From Gracilariopsis chorda (taxonomy: Eukaryota; Rhodophyta; Florideophyceae; Gracilariales; Gracilariaceae): a stretch of DNA of 64,000 nt. The position numbers were made by a program, and so were the translations under genes. The notes below the pieces were generated by a model. It ran no database searches, had not been told where the DNA came from, and was given only the letters and a program-made list of their open reading frames with translations. The stretch covers positions 186,001 to 250,000 of the forward strand of contig NBIV01000089.1 in NCBI GenBank assembly GCA_003194525.1, written 5' to 3'. This document shows positions 1 to 10,650 of the stretch, piece by piece (position 1 is the stretch's first letter; the number at the start of each line of letters is the position of its first letter).

Positions 1-149
1 TGTCCCTTAGCAGGGTGTTCGGCGATAACTCCGGCGTTGCCGTGCGCTGTGGTAGCGGCCACTGCTCGTGCGGGAGGATACCCCTCCAGAGGGTGTTTGG
101 CGTCATGGTTTTCACCGCCAATTCATTCCCCATTGGGGCAGGGTCGTTT

Positions 150-1126
150 CCGCTTTCGCGTTATTGCGGGCGAACCGCCAGTTGGCGGGGGACTTGGGCT
201 CCGCCTTCGCAGTGGAGCTCGCGAACCGCGAGTTTGCGGGAAGACGACCACTCCTGCGAAATCGGCGTTTCCACGATCCCCTGGGGGGTCCCGTGTGATA
301 CGGTGTTTGGATGGCGAACCGCCTCCCTGCCAGGCGCACGAGTGCTCTGCACCATAGGTTCCGGCGATGCCATGGTGTCCCCGGCTACTGACGGGTTGCC
401 TGAGTCTAACTCCGGTACACCGGTATTTTGGTTAAAATTCCGCTTTTGGGGAGGCCAGGCAGGTGCCGATGACACCCTTTTCAGGGGCCTTGTCGCTAAG
501 TGCGGTGCACCGTCTCCATGAGGAGAGGCAGCGTCCGGTACGACCGGTTTCGAGCGTGCAATGGCGTGTGTTTTTCCCGAGTTCCTCGGTTCCCGCGTTC
601 GTGGCGATGCCTCCGGGGATGGATCGGGCGATTGCGTTTCCGCTGCTGCGGTATTGGAGGGGAGCTTTTCGTTTTCCCGTGACAAACGGTGTATTTGCCG
701 CTTTTGTGGGGCCTGCGCGTCTGGTTCCTGTGGCACAGCACTGCCCGAGAACGGGGAATTAGTGTCGCGTGACATACTCCATGCTCCACGGTCAGTGTTC
801 CGTATGTTACGTTTTGTTTCACATTGCGACGGCGATATCGTTCCTCGAAAACGAGTGTTCTCCTCCCCCTCCTTAGACAGAGCGGCGGGATAAGGGAGAA
901 AATTCGCCGCCTGGCCGGTGTAAATTCGCGCCAGGGGGGCGGGCGTGGTAGAGGCGGGCGCTGAGAGGCCCGAATTACCCGGCTGAGCCGGTGACTCCGA
1001 CAGGGTCGGTAGGTCTGAGAGTCCCCGGCTGGGGTGTGGTAGTACTGTAGGCCTAGTACTCCCGGATGACTCCGGTGTTGCAGAGTCCGTAGAAACGGGG
1101 TTGCCTGGATCCAGGACTACCTCTGA
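150..1126 (-). pseudogene. E1 pol C-terminal tail, low-complexity Pro/Ser-rich linker
   Basis: This stretch follows the integrase on the minus strand and encodes a sequence rich in Pro, Ser, Arg and Glu with no recognisable fold. E3 has a similar Pro-rich segment (27.25-27.6 kb) between integrase and chromodomain, so this is most likely the equivalent linker. The plus-strand reading frames across it are shadows of a GC-rich sequence. Confidence 0.5.
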
Positions 1127-1179
1127 CTAGGGAGGAGGGGCAAGGACAAAACGATCACGGGAAATCCGTTCGTGCCTGT

Positions 1180-2200
1180 CGCCCATCTCTACCACGACAG
1201 TGTCGGTGTTCACAGAGATGACCTTGAATGGTCCATCCGCCACAGGCGAGAGTTTATGGCATTTCTCCCGTTCTGGGTTGTAGTACTCCTTCCTGATGAA
1301 GACGAAGTTACTCGCCCGAATCGGGGACGGTTTCCCTCGCAAGCGAGCATCAAAATCCCGCTTGTACGCGGCTTGCGCACGTGCCATTGACTCTCGCGCA
1401 GCGGGGACCAGCTTGGAAAGCCATTGCTTCCATTGTTGCCGGCAGATACCCACTGATGGGAAATTGTCCAAGGTAGCTTGGGGTTCCAGCGCCACAGGCG
1501 GGGGTGTTCTAGATAGAACCAACTCGAATGGCAAAACTCTGGTAGTCCGGTGTACCTGCATGTTGTACGCGTAGGGTAACGCATCAGCATACATGTCCCA
1601 GTTCTTTGGGTGGTCTGCGACGTAAGAACGTAACGCCGCGAGTAAGGTCCGGTTAAACTGTTCAACTTGCCCATTACATTGGGGGTGGTAGGTAGTCGTG
1701 AACAAGTTCTTGACATCCAGGATGCGACAAACATCCTGGCAGAACTTGCTCGCGAATTGTTTCCCGTTATCGGAGAGCACCTCCACAGGGGGACCGTAGA
1801 CGAAAATCCAGTGCGTCACCAGAGCCTGGGCCACCGTGAGAGCGGTTATCCTCCGAAGAGGGACAGTCCGTACCAGCTTAGAAAAGCGGTCGGTGATGAC
1901 AAGTAGAATTTTGTTTCCACGTTTCGTGGTGACTAATGGTCCGAGAATATCGATCGCGATAAACTCGAGCGGCGCCCTTGCGGGGAATAGTTTCATCTTC
2001 TTCGCATTTTTGCGGAGTTTCACTCGATTCTTCGCGCATTCGCTACAAAACCGCACAGTTGCGTAGCAATCCACCCCCATGGTGGGCCAATAGAAATCCC
2101 TTCGCAGGGTTAGGTAGAGTTTTCTCCCACCTGGGTGACCTCCCATGGGGGCGTAGTGTGATAGATGTAACACCCGCGACTGCAGGGAATGTGGTACCAC
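1180..2200 (-). pseudogene. E1 integrase
   Basis: The N-terminal zinc-binding His/Cys module is seen as a HLSHYAPMGGHPG...YWP...CSECAKN series near 2040-2190. The catalytic core follows with a first Asp in IAIDILGPL (about 1950), a second Asp in VLSDNGKQF (about 1770) and a Glu in the GQVEQFNRTL block (about 1665). A C-terminal module with the GPF/Y-like segment PVADGPFKV lies near 1230. The set Asp, Asp, Glu is the integrase catalytic triad that joins element cDNA to host DNA. Confidence 0.9.
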
Positions 2201-2559
2201 AATCTGTGGGCGGGCTTCGACCTTCCGGACGAGGTAGCCCTTGTTGTCCACCCGGAAAGGGAGATCTTCACCACCGTTAAAACGGGCACGAATCCTCGTG
2301 CAGAAGGGGTCACCGAACTGTTCTCGGATCATCTCTTCCGGTGAAACCGGTACAAAATTTCCCGGTAACGGGTTCTCAGATTCACCTCGCGATGCGAGTA
2401 GGTCGTCAAAGTCAGCATCCTCGTCCCAGTTTTCTGGCCCAGCCTCGACGGCACATTCCGGATCATCCGGGTCTATGGCCATGAAACATGGAACTTCATC
2501 ATCCTCCGTTGGGAGTGCTTCCCCAATTGTGGGTAAACGCGACAAGGCGTCAGCTTGGG

Positions 2560-3880
2560 TGTTCTGCGCGCCCTTCTTATAAATGACTTGGAAGTCATAT
2601 TCCGCGAGGCGGAGTCTCCAGCGCATGAGGCGTCCCGACGGGTCGGAGATATTCACTAACCACCTCAGTGAGGAGTGATCCGTGTACACGGTGAAGTGAA
2701 TTCCCATAAGGTAGGGGCGCAGAGTCGTCATCGCCTATACGACGGCGAGGCACTCTTTCTCCGATACCGAGTAGTTCCGCTCATGAACATTGAGAGAGCG
2801 CAACCAATAACCAATTGGGTGTCGTTCCCCCTCAGGGGTGGTTTGAAAAAGAGCACACCCGACTTGGTAGTCGCTCGAGTCCGTATCTACGGAGTATGGC
2901 AACCCAAGTTTTGGGAGATGTAGAATTGGTGCTGTTGTGACAGCCTCCTTCAAGGAGTTAAAGGCTTCCGATTGCCCGGGCGTAAATGCTCCCAGTTTTG
3001 GGGGGTTCCCCTTTCGCAACAACGCGTTCAGGGGCGCCGCGGTATCCGAAAAGTTCGGGATAAACCGTCGATAGACGTTGACCAGCCCCAAAAAGGAGCG
3101 CAGTTCCGTTTGAGTACGGGGCTCTTTCGCCTCAACGAGGGATTTGACTCGAGCTTTCTGGATCGCTAACCGTCCAGTACGTATAATGTGACCCAGATAC
3201 TTCACAGTATCTGTGAAAAACTCGCATTTTCTCAACTTGAGGGTAGTTCCCGCATCGCAGAGTACGGTCAGCACCTCTCGGACGTGAGTGAGATTGTCGT
3301 CCAACGAGTTGGAGAAGAGGATAATATCATCAAGGTAGACCAGACAACTCCGCCACTTAAAGCGGTTGAGTAGAATATCTACTGCACGCTGAAAGGTGGC
3401 GGGGTCGTTGGTTAACCCAAGTGGCATCCGCTTGAAGCGGTACGTTCCTGCGTGGCAGGTGAATGCGGTTTTGTCGCGATCCTCCTGTCTGACAGGTACT
3501 TGCCAATATCCCCAATTGGCATCGAGAACCGTGAAAACGGTGGCGTCTCCGAGGGAGTTAATACACTCGACCATACGAGGGATAGGGCACGCGTCCCTAA
3601 CAGTCACGGCATTGAGCCGGCAGTAGTCGACACAGAACCTCCAGGTTCCGTCGGCCTTCTAAGCCAGTACAACTGGGGATGCCCAGGGTGATTGAGCAGG
3701 CTCAATCACACCTGCGCGGAGCATCTTGGCCACCTGGGACTGCTCCTCTTCCCGAGCTTTCGGATCTGCCCTGTAAGGGGTTTGTGCAACCGGTCGCGCA
3801 CCGGGGAATAAATCGATCCGGTGTTCCGTTGCATCACTCTCGCCAAGCGAGCCATCCCACATTGTGGTGAATTCCCGTAA
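2560..3880 (-). pseudogene. E1 reverse transcriptase and RNase H
   Basis: The polymerase begins after a typical Ty3/gypsy approach segment (HRIDLFPGARPVAQTPYR near 3800) and a VIEPAQSPWASPVVL block. The catalytic motif LVYLDDIILFS lies near 3320-3350. The fingers and palm motifs (AFTCHAGTYRFKRMPLGL) are at about 3430-3480. The connection and RNase H regions follow with FLGLVNVYRRFIPNF near 3080, a Asp in YSVDTDSSDYQVG near 2890 and YTDHSSLRW near 2660. These are textbook Ty3/gypsy landmarks. Confidence 0.92.
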
Positions 3881-4479
3881 CATTGTACAGAGTTTGTCGC
3901 ATTGCGACTTTTTCCGGATCAATCCGGTCGTTGCTCGATGGAGCATTGTCCTTTGGAACAGGTGTGGTTCGCAATTCCGAGTTACTCGGTGTGTTCAACG
4001 CTGAAGTAGCGGTTATTTCCCCCTCCTTAGACCTGATGTCTTCGGACGGCGGGGCGAACTCCTCAGAAGAGGTGGTAACTCCGAGTACATCGGCGGCTGT
4101 CATCTTCGTTGGCAGCATTCGCATATGATGGGGGGTTACACTCCCAATTACTTGGTGTTTTACCAGATACTGGGGGTGTTTGCCAAGGTTGGCAACCAAT
4201 ATCCGGAAAGGAACATCCGGGGAAATGGAGACAATCCCATTAGCCAGCGCCAGCTGGGATTTCTCGTACAACGAGGCGAGGGGTTGTATAACCCGGAGAC
4301 CGTGTTGACGGGAATTTACCTGCACCCAGACTTGGGACTCAGGCAGTATAGAAACCGAGGCAGCGACGCGGAGCTTGGTGGACTCGCGGGATGCGGGCGG
4401 TGGTTCCTGCGCAGCAGGGAGCGGGACTTGTTTCCGAGAGGACCGCTTTAGCGGGCGGCGAACAATCGCAATCGACGAT

Positions 4480-4800
4480 CCGTCGTCAAGTTCTACACGC
4501 CTGAGGCGGGGCCTGATTGCGTCGACAAATCTGTCGCAGTAATCACATCCCAGTATGACTGGTGCTGCCAGTGAACGGCAAAAAATGAAGTCCAACTTCA
4601 CCACAGAGGTACCAAGTCTCACGACGAGGTCCACTGTGCCCACCATTTGTAACGGATTGTTGTTCGCATCCGAAATTTCGGGGACCGTGTCAGAAGGGAT
4701 ACGAGACCGCACAAGCGGAGGTAACATTGATTCCACAACAAAGTTGGGGCCTGCACCTGTATCCGGGACGGTGAGAAACCTCATCATAAACTGGGGATCA
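4480..4800 (-). pseudogene. E1 retropepsin-like aspartic protease
   Basis: The active-site loop DTGAGPNFV is read on the minus strand near 4750, followed by hydrophobic beta-strand segments and VILGCDYCDRF near 4540, which matches the conserved Ile/Leu-Leu-Gly of retropepsins. It sits between the zinc knuckle and the reverse transcriptase, the expected place for the protease that matures Gag-Pol. The same domain can be traced in E3 (23.6-24.1 kb). Confidence 0.82.
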
Positions 4801-5039
4801 AGGCCAAGGTCGGCATAGACCTTGTAATTGCGCTTGGCCAAGACCAAGACTCTACCGGGAATCCAGGGATTTTTACTCCGTATCCACGGGCGACGCAACA
4901 CACCAAGGTGCGCAGAGTCCGCGTCAGCGATGTCTTTCCTCGAGAGGACTTTCACCCGGGAGCGAGGCGGGGACGCCTCGGGCGCCAACAGCCTCTTGTT
5001 TGAGGACGCCTCTCCCAAAGGGGAGACTCGCTCAGTTAG

Positions 5040-5680
5040 TTTTCCGCCTTCGGCGGTGGGTTGGTTTCCTCGACAAAGAGTGCTTCATCCCGTTGATGGG
5101 GGTTTCTATCCGCATAAGCGGGGGTTTCAACGGATGGTTGCGCAATCTCCCGAATCGGGGTGTATGAAGCTTGCCGCGCACGCGGGGTCTGTGGTAGGGC
5201 ATGGGAAAAGTCCGTTTTAGCACGGAGGTAGGAAGCCGTAGGGACGGAACGTTTCTCCTCTGGAGTGAGGGCCTCGTAGTTTGCCACCACCTTGGCCATA
5301 TCCTTCAGTGAGCAGATACACTGAGGCGAGGTATGGCCATGGGCATAACAACGGTGGCAAATGAGAGCCAACACCGCGACACGCGGATTATTATTCCAAG
5401 TATCGGAGAAGCGAACCGCAGGGCGGATGTCAGTCCATCCAGGCCGTTGAAAACGGGATTGACCGTTTGAAAACGGGAGTTGTTGGGGTTGGACCCGACT
5501 GCTACCACCGTATAGAAAAGGATCTTCTGTTCCCGTATCACGGGTCATCTCCGTCGTTGACGGTAAATCGGTGGTTTTAATCGACACACCATCCCCCTGC
5601 ACTAAATGCACGGTATCAAATCCCTGTCTAGGGTTCCCATCCACAGTGAGCGGGAGCGATGAGGAGTCGCTCTCCATCAT
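5040..5680 (-). pseudogene. E1 gag C-terminal part with CCHC zinc knuckle
   Basis: A CHRCYAHGHTSPQC motif (C-x2-C-x4-H-x4-C) is read on the minus strand at about 5322-5363. This is the nucleic-acid-binding zinc knuckle of the nucleocapsid part of Gag. The flanking sequence is polar and probably disordered. E3 carries an equivalent knuckle near 23.15-23.2 kb. Confidence 0.8.
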
Positions 5681-5734
5681 CAACGCCTTGGCGGATTTAG
5701 ACCGATTGTTCGGAGTTCTTGCACGAAGTGCTTA

Positions 5735-6285
5735 CCCTTCCGCTCGGGCGTGTTGGACCAGCTCGAGATATGTGATCCTCCCCTTGTCCTCCCGATAACG
5801 GGTAACTAAACTCCGGATTGCTGGGTGAAGACCATCGATGAACATGGTACTGCGCTCCCCAGCGGGGTATACGTTACCCCATCTGTGGAAAGCCTTGTTA
5901 AGGCGCACCGAGTAATCGCTCTTGGTCTCTCCAGCACGCTGGGGTGTATCTCGCAAAGCGAGGATAGCCTGCTGAGTAGCGGTGTTTGTGGCGTAGGAAT
6001 GCAGTAGATACTGCACCGCTTCCGGCCAGCAAGTAACGCCTCCCTCGGAGGCGCGGGAAGATCCTCTGACGGAGTTGTATTGGTCCTCCGCCACTCCCCG
6101 TAAGAAATACGGTAAAGCCAAATAGGTTTGTCCCTCATTCATACCGAGAATATCGGCCTCCGCTACAAATCGGGATAAGAAATCCAGTACCAGGACTCGG
6201 TCCTCTCCAGTCAAATACTGGTTGCGGAGCGAGAGCTGCGTTGGCTTAATGCATTCTCGCACCTTTCCCGTACCACGGGGGAATT
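5735..6285 (-). pseudogene. E1 gag capsid-like region
   Basis: The stretch encodes a helical Gag-like protein with the block YLALPYFLRGVAEDQYNSV, which aligns clearly with the plus-strand E3 sequence at 22.3-22.53 kb (YLWLPYFQTGMAEDQFNSV). Further on, the LRDTPQRAGETKSDYSVRLNKAF segment resembles the capsid C-terminal part of chromovirus Gag. Homology to E3 begins near 6285, so E1's recognised part ends there. Confidence 0.72.
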
Positions 6286-6290
6286 AAAGA

Positions 6291-7190
6291 GAATGGTTGG
6301 GAAGGAGCGAAAGCAAAAAGAGGCAATGTTGCTCAGCACGAATTTCATCCGCGTGCGCGATGCCTTTACTCAGACCAGCTCGGTCTGCGGCTAAGTACTA
6401 CACAGACATGAACTCGCGGCCCGCGAAGTTGATCTGTCCTACAGTTGCGGTCCAAGTCCTATCCAGAGGACTGCATAAGGATAGAACCAGTTCGTCTGCT
6501 CGGACGTTGTCCGAACAAGAGAAATTATCTGAATAAGGGCGCACTGCCGTGTGGTGAACAGAAATATTATTCTATTTCGTGAACGGTAGTGATCTACCGA
6601 GCACATCAAAACGAGCTCACCCAGCCTAAGCGGGAGCTCACCTGCCCAGCTCCCCTGCCATCCATACACGTACCGCTCATGGGTAGCCACGTTATCAAGG
6701 TATCCCCGCTATTGCGTGTCTTATCCCACGTTTTGGGCGAGCTCATTCAACGAAGTGTTACACGCGGTAGAGCTTGTCATCGGCGAGAAACTTCTGCGTA
6801 ACACTCTGAATTGTCGTCTAGCGACACTTGGGACTGGCTGAAGAACGATGCGTCGTGCTAGGCTGTCTGTTGTAGTCAGCTGCGACTCTACTCCAGATCG
6901 TCTCAGAGTTCTGTTTCGTCGTTCGCTGTGACACGGAAACCCAGCATTTCAACGGGGCCAGATCTTCCGCTGACTTGAAGTTGCTTTTTTTGGTCTCGCG
7001 GGACATTTCGAGGAAGGCAATGAAGGGTATGAGGAAGAGTAGGGAAGGAAGAGACAGAAGGTAGTTGTGGATGGAGGAAGGAGTGAGGACGGAGGTAGGA
7101 AAAGTTGGGAGCAGGATTGAGTATGTATTCCGTTACATTTGGCGCGAACGTTTGGTTCATTTGCCAAGTGGCGTAACGCTACTCGCATCT
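6291..7190. other. No gene recognised
   Basis: This stretch lies between the start of E1 gag homology and the foldback repeat at 7196. It should contain E1's leader and 5' LTR if these survive, but without a second LTR copy in the window the limits cannot be set. No convincing coding region is seen on either strand. A short inverted repeat (6754-6765 with 6796-6805) is the only local structure noted. Confidence 0.5.
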
Positions 7191-7195
7191 CTATA

Positions 7196-7343
7196 TGAGT
7201 AAATGAGCAAATCTGTCGCCATCCGGTTCGCTCTTTGGAGATAGATTTACTCAAAACGCCAAAGTTTTTGGAGATACCCACTCCAGTAGAGTTGATCATG
7301 AGTAAAGCTATCTCCAAAAATCAAAAATTTACTCATTTACTCA
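7196..7343. repeat. 148-bp foldback (MITE-like) repeat
   Basis: The ends are a 17-bp inverted repeat with one mismatch: TGAGTAAATGAGCAAAT at 7196-7212 and its complement at 7327-7343. Inside are two more inverted pairs: TTTTTGGAGATA at 7265-7276 against 7309-7320, and TGGAGATAG-TTTACTCA at about 7236-7253 against 7300-7317. The heptamer TGAGTAA or its complement recurs several times. No coding capacity is present. This nested palindrome is what a small non-autonomous DNA transposon or a foldback element looks like. Confidence 0.7.
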
Positions 7344-7377
7344 ACCACTAGGGTTGCTCTAAGGCGTTTTAAAGGTA

Positions 7378-7401
7378 CAAGCATGACACTAGTCATGCTT
7401 G
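7378..7401. repeat. Perfect 10-bp hairpin repeat
   Basis: CAAGCATGAC at 7378-7387 is followed after four bases by its exact complement at 7392-7401. It lies between the foldback repeat and the Tc1/mariner relic. It could be a terminal scar or a chance palindrome; function is unknown. Confidence 0.5.
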
Positions 7402-7423
7402 CATAAGAGGAAAACGGGTGCCC

Positions 7424-8722
7424 AAAACGACAGTGGTATTTGTTTGACGCAGTTCCGTTTCATACGGAGTACAAACTATAATCATACAGCGAAATAGGTT
7501 TAAGCACGCGAAATAAGTTATGACACATGTAATAAAACTGCACGCTTCTATTGCTCTAGTACTTTCTAGCACCACAACGCTTGTCCATCACAGCTCACAA
7601 GCGTCTAGGAAAAGACCGATACAGTTTATGAATGGTCTGCAGTGAGACTGCGCCATTTGTTTAGAATAGAGTCCTTAAGATCCTCGACATTGTCGATCTG
7701 CTTACCATTTGCTTAAACATTCCTAGCCATAAACCCCCAGACATTCTCAATTTTTTAAGGTCTGGGGACTTAGCAAACCATGATAGAAGCCGAATCTGAT
7801 GTTGAGGTAGCCAGTTCTTTGTGAAAGCAAAAAAATGAATGGATGCACAGTCCTGTTGAATCATCCATGTTGACATAGGTCCGAATATTTTTGCAGTTCA
7901 AGGTTGGATTCCTAGCTCTACGGTATCGCAATGCTTCGTAGAATCCTGAGTGCCCGATAAAAAAAGTCCATGACACCATACAATGATATCGCACCCCAAA
8001 CCATGATTAAGTAACCACCTCCAATACGGGAGGATAGACGTCGCAGTTTTGTTCTCAAATCATGCCAGTAATATGTAAGACTATCTGGACCGTCAAGATT
8101 AACTTCTTTCATCTGAGAACACAAATTTATTCCAAAAAAATCCCCTTTATATATCTTGCGTCGTGCCCATTGTATCCGTGCTACCTTATGATCTTCGGTC
8201 ATTTTTGGGCCTTGAATTATTTTGGAATATTTAAGGGTTTCGTCCTCTTTGAGTAGCTGCTGCACTCGGCGAACAGATACAATGAGATTGAGGTCCCTTT
8301 TCAATTCTGGTGCACTTAAGTTGCCCTTGCATGCCTCCCGTAGAAAGGCGCGATGTTGCGGTGGGTATAGTTTTCAAAACTTTTTGGCAATGGTGGGCTG
8401 ATGTGGCTTCGTTTTTGAACTTAAGAATCTTCGTACAGCCCCGACGGCGCGTTGTACGTGCTCTGCAATTTGGCGTGAAGAGAGTTCTTCATGGCGGAGT
8501 GTGGATATTTGTCATTTCTAAAATTGAGATAAGTACTTTCCTCTAGCCATATTTAGGGATTTAGGTGAAATTGACAAGCAACGCAGTGTTTTCTGTCACT
8601 GATACTAAGTAATGCTAGGCAAGAGGTTTGACTTGGCAGATTTTGTGACATGTGTCATACAGTATTTCGTGGGTTTAAAGAAGTTTCGCATGGTGTTTTA
8701 TTGATAGCACAGCTGTCGTTTT
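7424..8722 (-). mobile_element. Tc1/mariner DNA transposon relic
   Basis: A decayed Tc1-type transposase is bracketed by a perfect 10-bp inverted repeat, AAAACGACAG at 7424-7433 and its complement at 8713-8722, with further partial matches inward. The implied length of about 1.3 kb is normal for this family. A TA follows the right end, but the left end lacks one, so the exact limits are tentative even though the family is clear. Confidence 0.55.
7600..8500 (-). pseudogene. Tc1/mariner transposase, DD34E type, inactivated
   Basis: Reading on the minus strand, a helix-turn-helix segment (SSRQIAEHVQRAVGAVRRFL) lies near 8420-8480. The catalytic core follows with VNLDGPDSLTYYWHDLR near 8080, GGGYLIMVWGAIS near 8010, IQQDCASIHFF near 7850 and WFAKSPDL near 7770. 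The first Asp (FSDE) and the last Glu (IENVWG) are visible in frames different from the neighbouring text, so at least two frameshifts have occurred, besides stops near the N-terminal part. Spacing between second Asp and Glu is 34 residues. The transposase would cut and paste at TA sites; this copy cannot. Confidence 0.85.
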
Positions 8723-9069
8723 TATCTATAACAAAAGGAGTCCACGAATTTGATTAAATAACCAAAGTGCAGCGTGCACTACATTGCTATACCGCAAAAT
8801 CATTCCAATCCCTGCAATACAAGCTTTTGTCTGGGTGTGCTTTACAGCGTTTCGTGCACTGTATTTTAAATAGGAAAATATTTTGTAGAGAGCCATTTGA
8901 AGACGTCATCTCAATGGCAGCAGACGACGTGGACGTGACAGTTGGCTAGCAGTCAGAAGGGCTTACTTTGATACACACACTGCGCTTCAGAAAAAGGCGT
9001 TCGAAGCTACTTTGGCACAAAATATCCCATCCCATAAAGCCAAAATGCGATGCAATGAGGCCAAGGGCT
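8723..9069. other. No gene recognised
   Basis: Short stretch between the mariner relic and the pogo-like relic. It contains a small imperfect palindrome GTGCAGCGTGCAC near 8767 but no supported coding region. Confidence 0.4.
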
Positions 9070-10650
9070 TTATTTAAGACGACACTGCCGCCATCCTCAG
9101 CGCTTTCTTTGCAGCTTATCGAGCTATGCGCAATCTGCGCGTGCATTTTGGGAATCGCGGTCCTTCCATTAGACCAACCCCCAAGTTTCCATATCTTTGT
9201 TTGGCTCTTCAACGTCTCACTAAGTTATTTATCGGCACAATGTCATCCCGCAAATTCTAAAACAACGGCGACAGATTCTCTTCTACACACTTCTAATGCA
9301 ACAGCTTCGTTTTCACCTTCATTTTGACTGGTAAAGCATCAAACTTTTTCTCCATGCTGGTGTAGTTTTGCAGATGTTTTTTGTCATAAACCGTGCTCTG
9401 CGTTATTCGTGAAGTTATAGTTCCGCCATCACTGGCAAGTTTTGTGCAGACCACACAAGCTGGGAGACGCAACGGCGCTTCGTCCCATATTTTTGGATTT
9501 GTCAAATGGTTACTTTGGAGGATGTTCTTTACTTATGTGACTGCGGCCATATGATTCACGTGAGTAGATAATGAGTCCTGGATCTTTCGGCAAATCGCTT
9601 TGTCTTTGGTTTGGAGCCGATTGGAAGATCCCACCTCAACTAAATCCCTTTCACTGGTTCGACTCTTCAAATCAGCTCGCATTTCCAATTTATCATGGAT
9701 TCTGTTCACAAAAATGTTATCCACTGGTCAAATCCCAACTTCAATAAAGCAATTCCTCACAACTCCGTTCTTATTTGTTTGGTAGCCAGCAATGGCTATT
9801 TTCATTTTGAAAAACATATTGGTATGGGCAAACTCTCCGCTTTTCAAGAGAACATCACGAACTGACCTCGTTTCTTCTTTGAGATGTTTATTCATATGTT
9901 ATTCACAACAGTGAAGGAAATTTGAGGTACTTGCCGGACGTTGAAGCACATTTATCTTAATGTTCTGGCATTATAACAACTAATCTGTACCTCTGCGACA
10001 GCTATTGCCATCATGCAAAAGCAATAGTGCCTTTGAAGGTGACGCGACCTGACTTGCGAATTCTGCGAAATGCTTCACGACATGTATCAAATTTGCACGA
10101 ACCATACTTCCGTTTGGTTAACATTGGACAACTGTACCGGTTGGAATCCAGTTATAGTAGCCAAGCCATTTGTACCGTCGGGACAAGAGACGACCGGTAT
10201 CTTGCTGTATTTCTTCCAACCACTTCAGCATACACTTTTTTCCTTCTACGATAGGAAAAGGTGCTGCAAGTTTCCTAGAGCTTGAACCAACCACAATGGC
10301 ACTGAGATGCTTGCCGTTCTCTTCCAGGCCATGATTTCGTCCTTGGCGTACCTGAATGTTAGAGAACGGTTCTGTGCACGAAGTGAACGAAATGCCGCAT
10401 CATAGAGAACATCACCCTGGTATCTAACCCATCCATCGACGGTTACATCTGCGATTAGACTTTTCATTTGGTTTGCATCGAACGCGAAACCACGCTGACC
10501 TGCACAAATCACGTGCTTAACAATGGCTTCTTCTTCTGTGCGGCTTAGAGTGGTTGGTGTACCTGGTTTAAAGTATACAGGATTCAGGAGCTTATGGAGT
10601 TTGATTCTGTTTGTCAATTTTGTTGCTTGGAACAAGCGATAGGTTGTCGC
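9070..10650 (-). pseudogene. Pogo-like (Tigger/CENP-B type) transposase relic
   Basis: On the minus strand the N-terminal part shows a psq-type helix-turn-helix ending in TTYRLFQATKLTNRIK (10,600-10,650), then GTPTTLSRTEEEAIVKHVI and a CENP-B-like domain. Nearer the C-terminus, HFAEFASQVASPSKALLLL is followed by HDGNS (about 10,000-10,080), which matches the second catalytic Asp block of pogo transposases, and PASTSNFLH matches the usual block between Asp and the final acidic residue. A Lys/Arg-rich end is seen near 9100. Several stops and frameshifts are present. The reading frame remains open right up to 10,650, where the E3 LTR starts, so the N-terminal end is cut off. Confidence 0.68.

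Larger units (their letters stand above)
1..6290 (-). mobile_element. E1, Ty3/gypsy LTR retrotransposon (left end outside window)
   Basis: Read on the minus strand, the order is gag capsid-like region, CCHC zinc knuckle, aspartic protease, reverse transcriptase, RNase H, integrase and a Pro/Ser-rich tail. This order (integrase last) defines Ty3/gypsy. Sequence alignment by eye places it in the same clade as E3, whose tail leads to a chromodomain; E1's chromodomain and 3' LTR would therefore lie beyond base 1. Similarity to E3 starts near 6285, and no 5' LTR can be confirmed because no second LTR copy is inside the window. E1 is the best preserved retroelement here, with only a handful of breaks, and looks younger than E4-E8. 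It is a fossil, not a functional element. Confidence 0.9.

Noticed and set aside
15-893. Several plus-strand open frames at the left edge
   Set aside because: They overlap the GC-rich tail of E1 on the other strand and show no recognisable protein features.
6754-6805. Inverted pair AGTGTTAC...GTAACACT, possibly an LTR edge of E1
   Set aside because: No second LTR copy is inside the window, and no primer site like those of E2 and E3 was found beside it.
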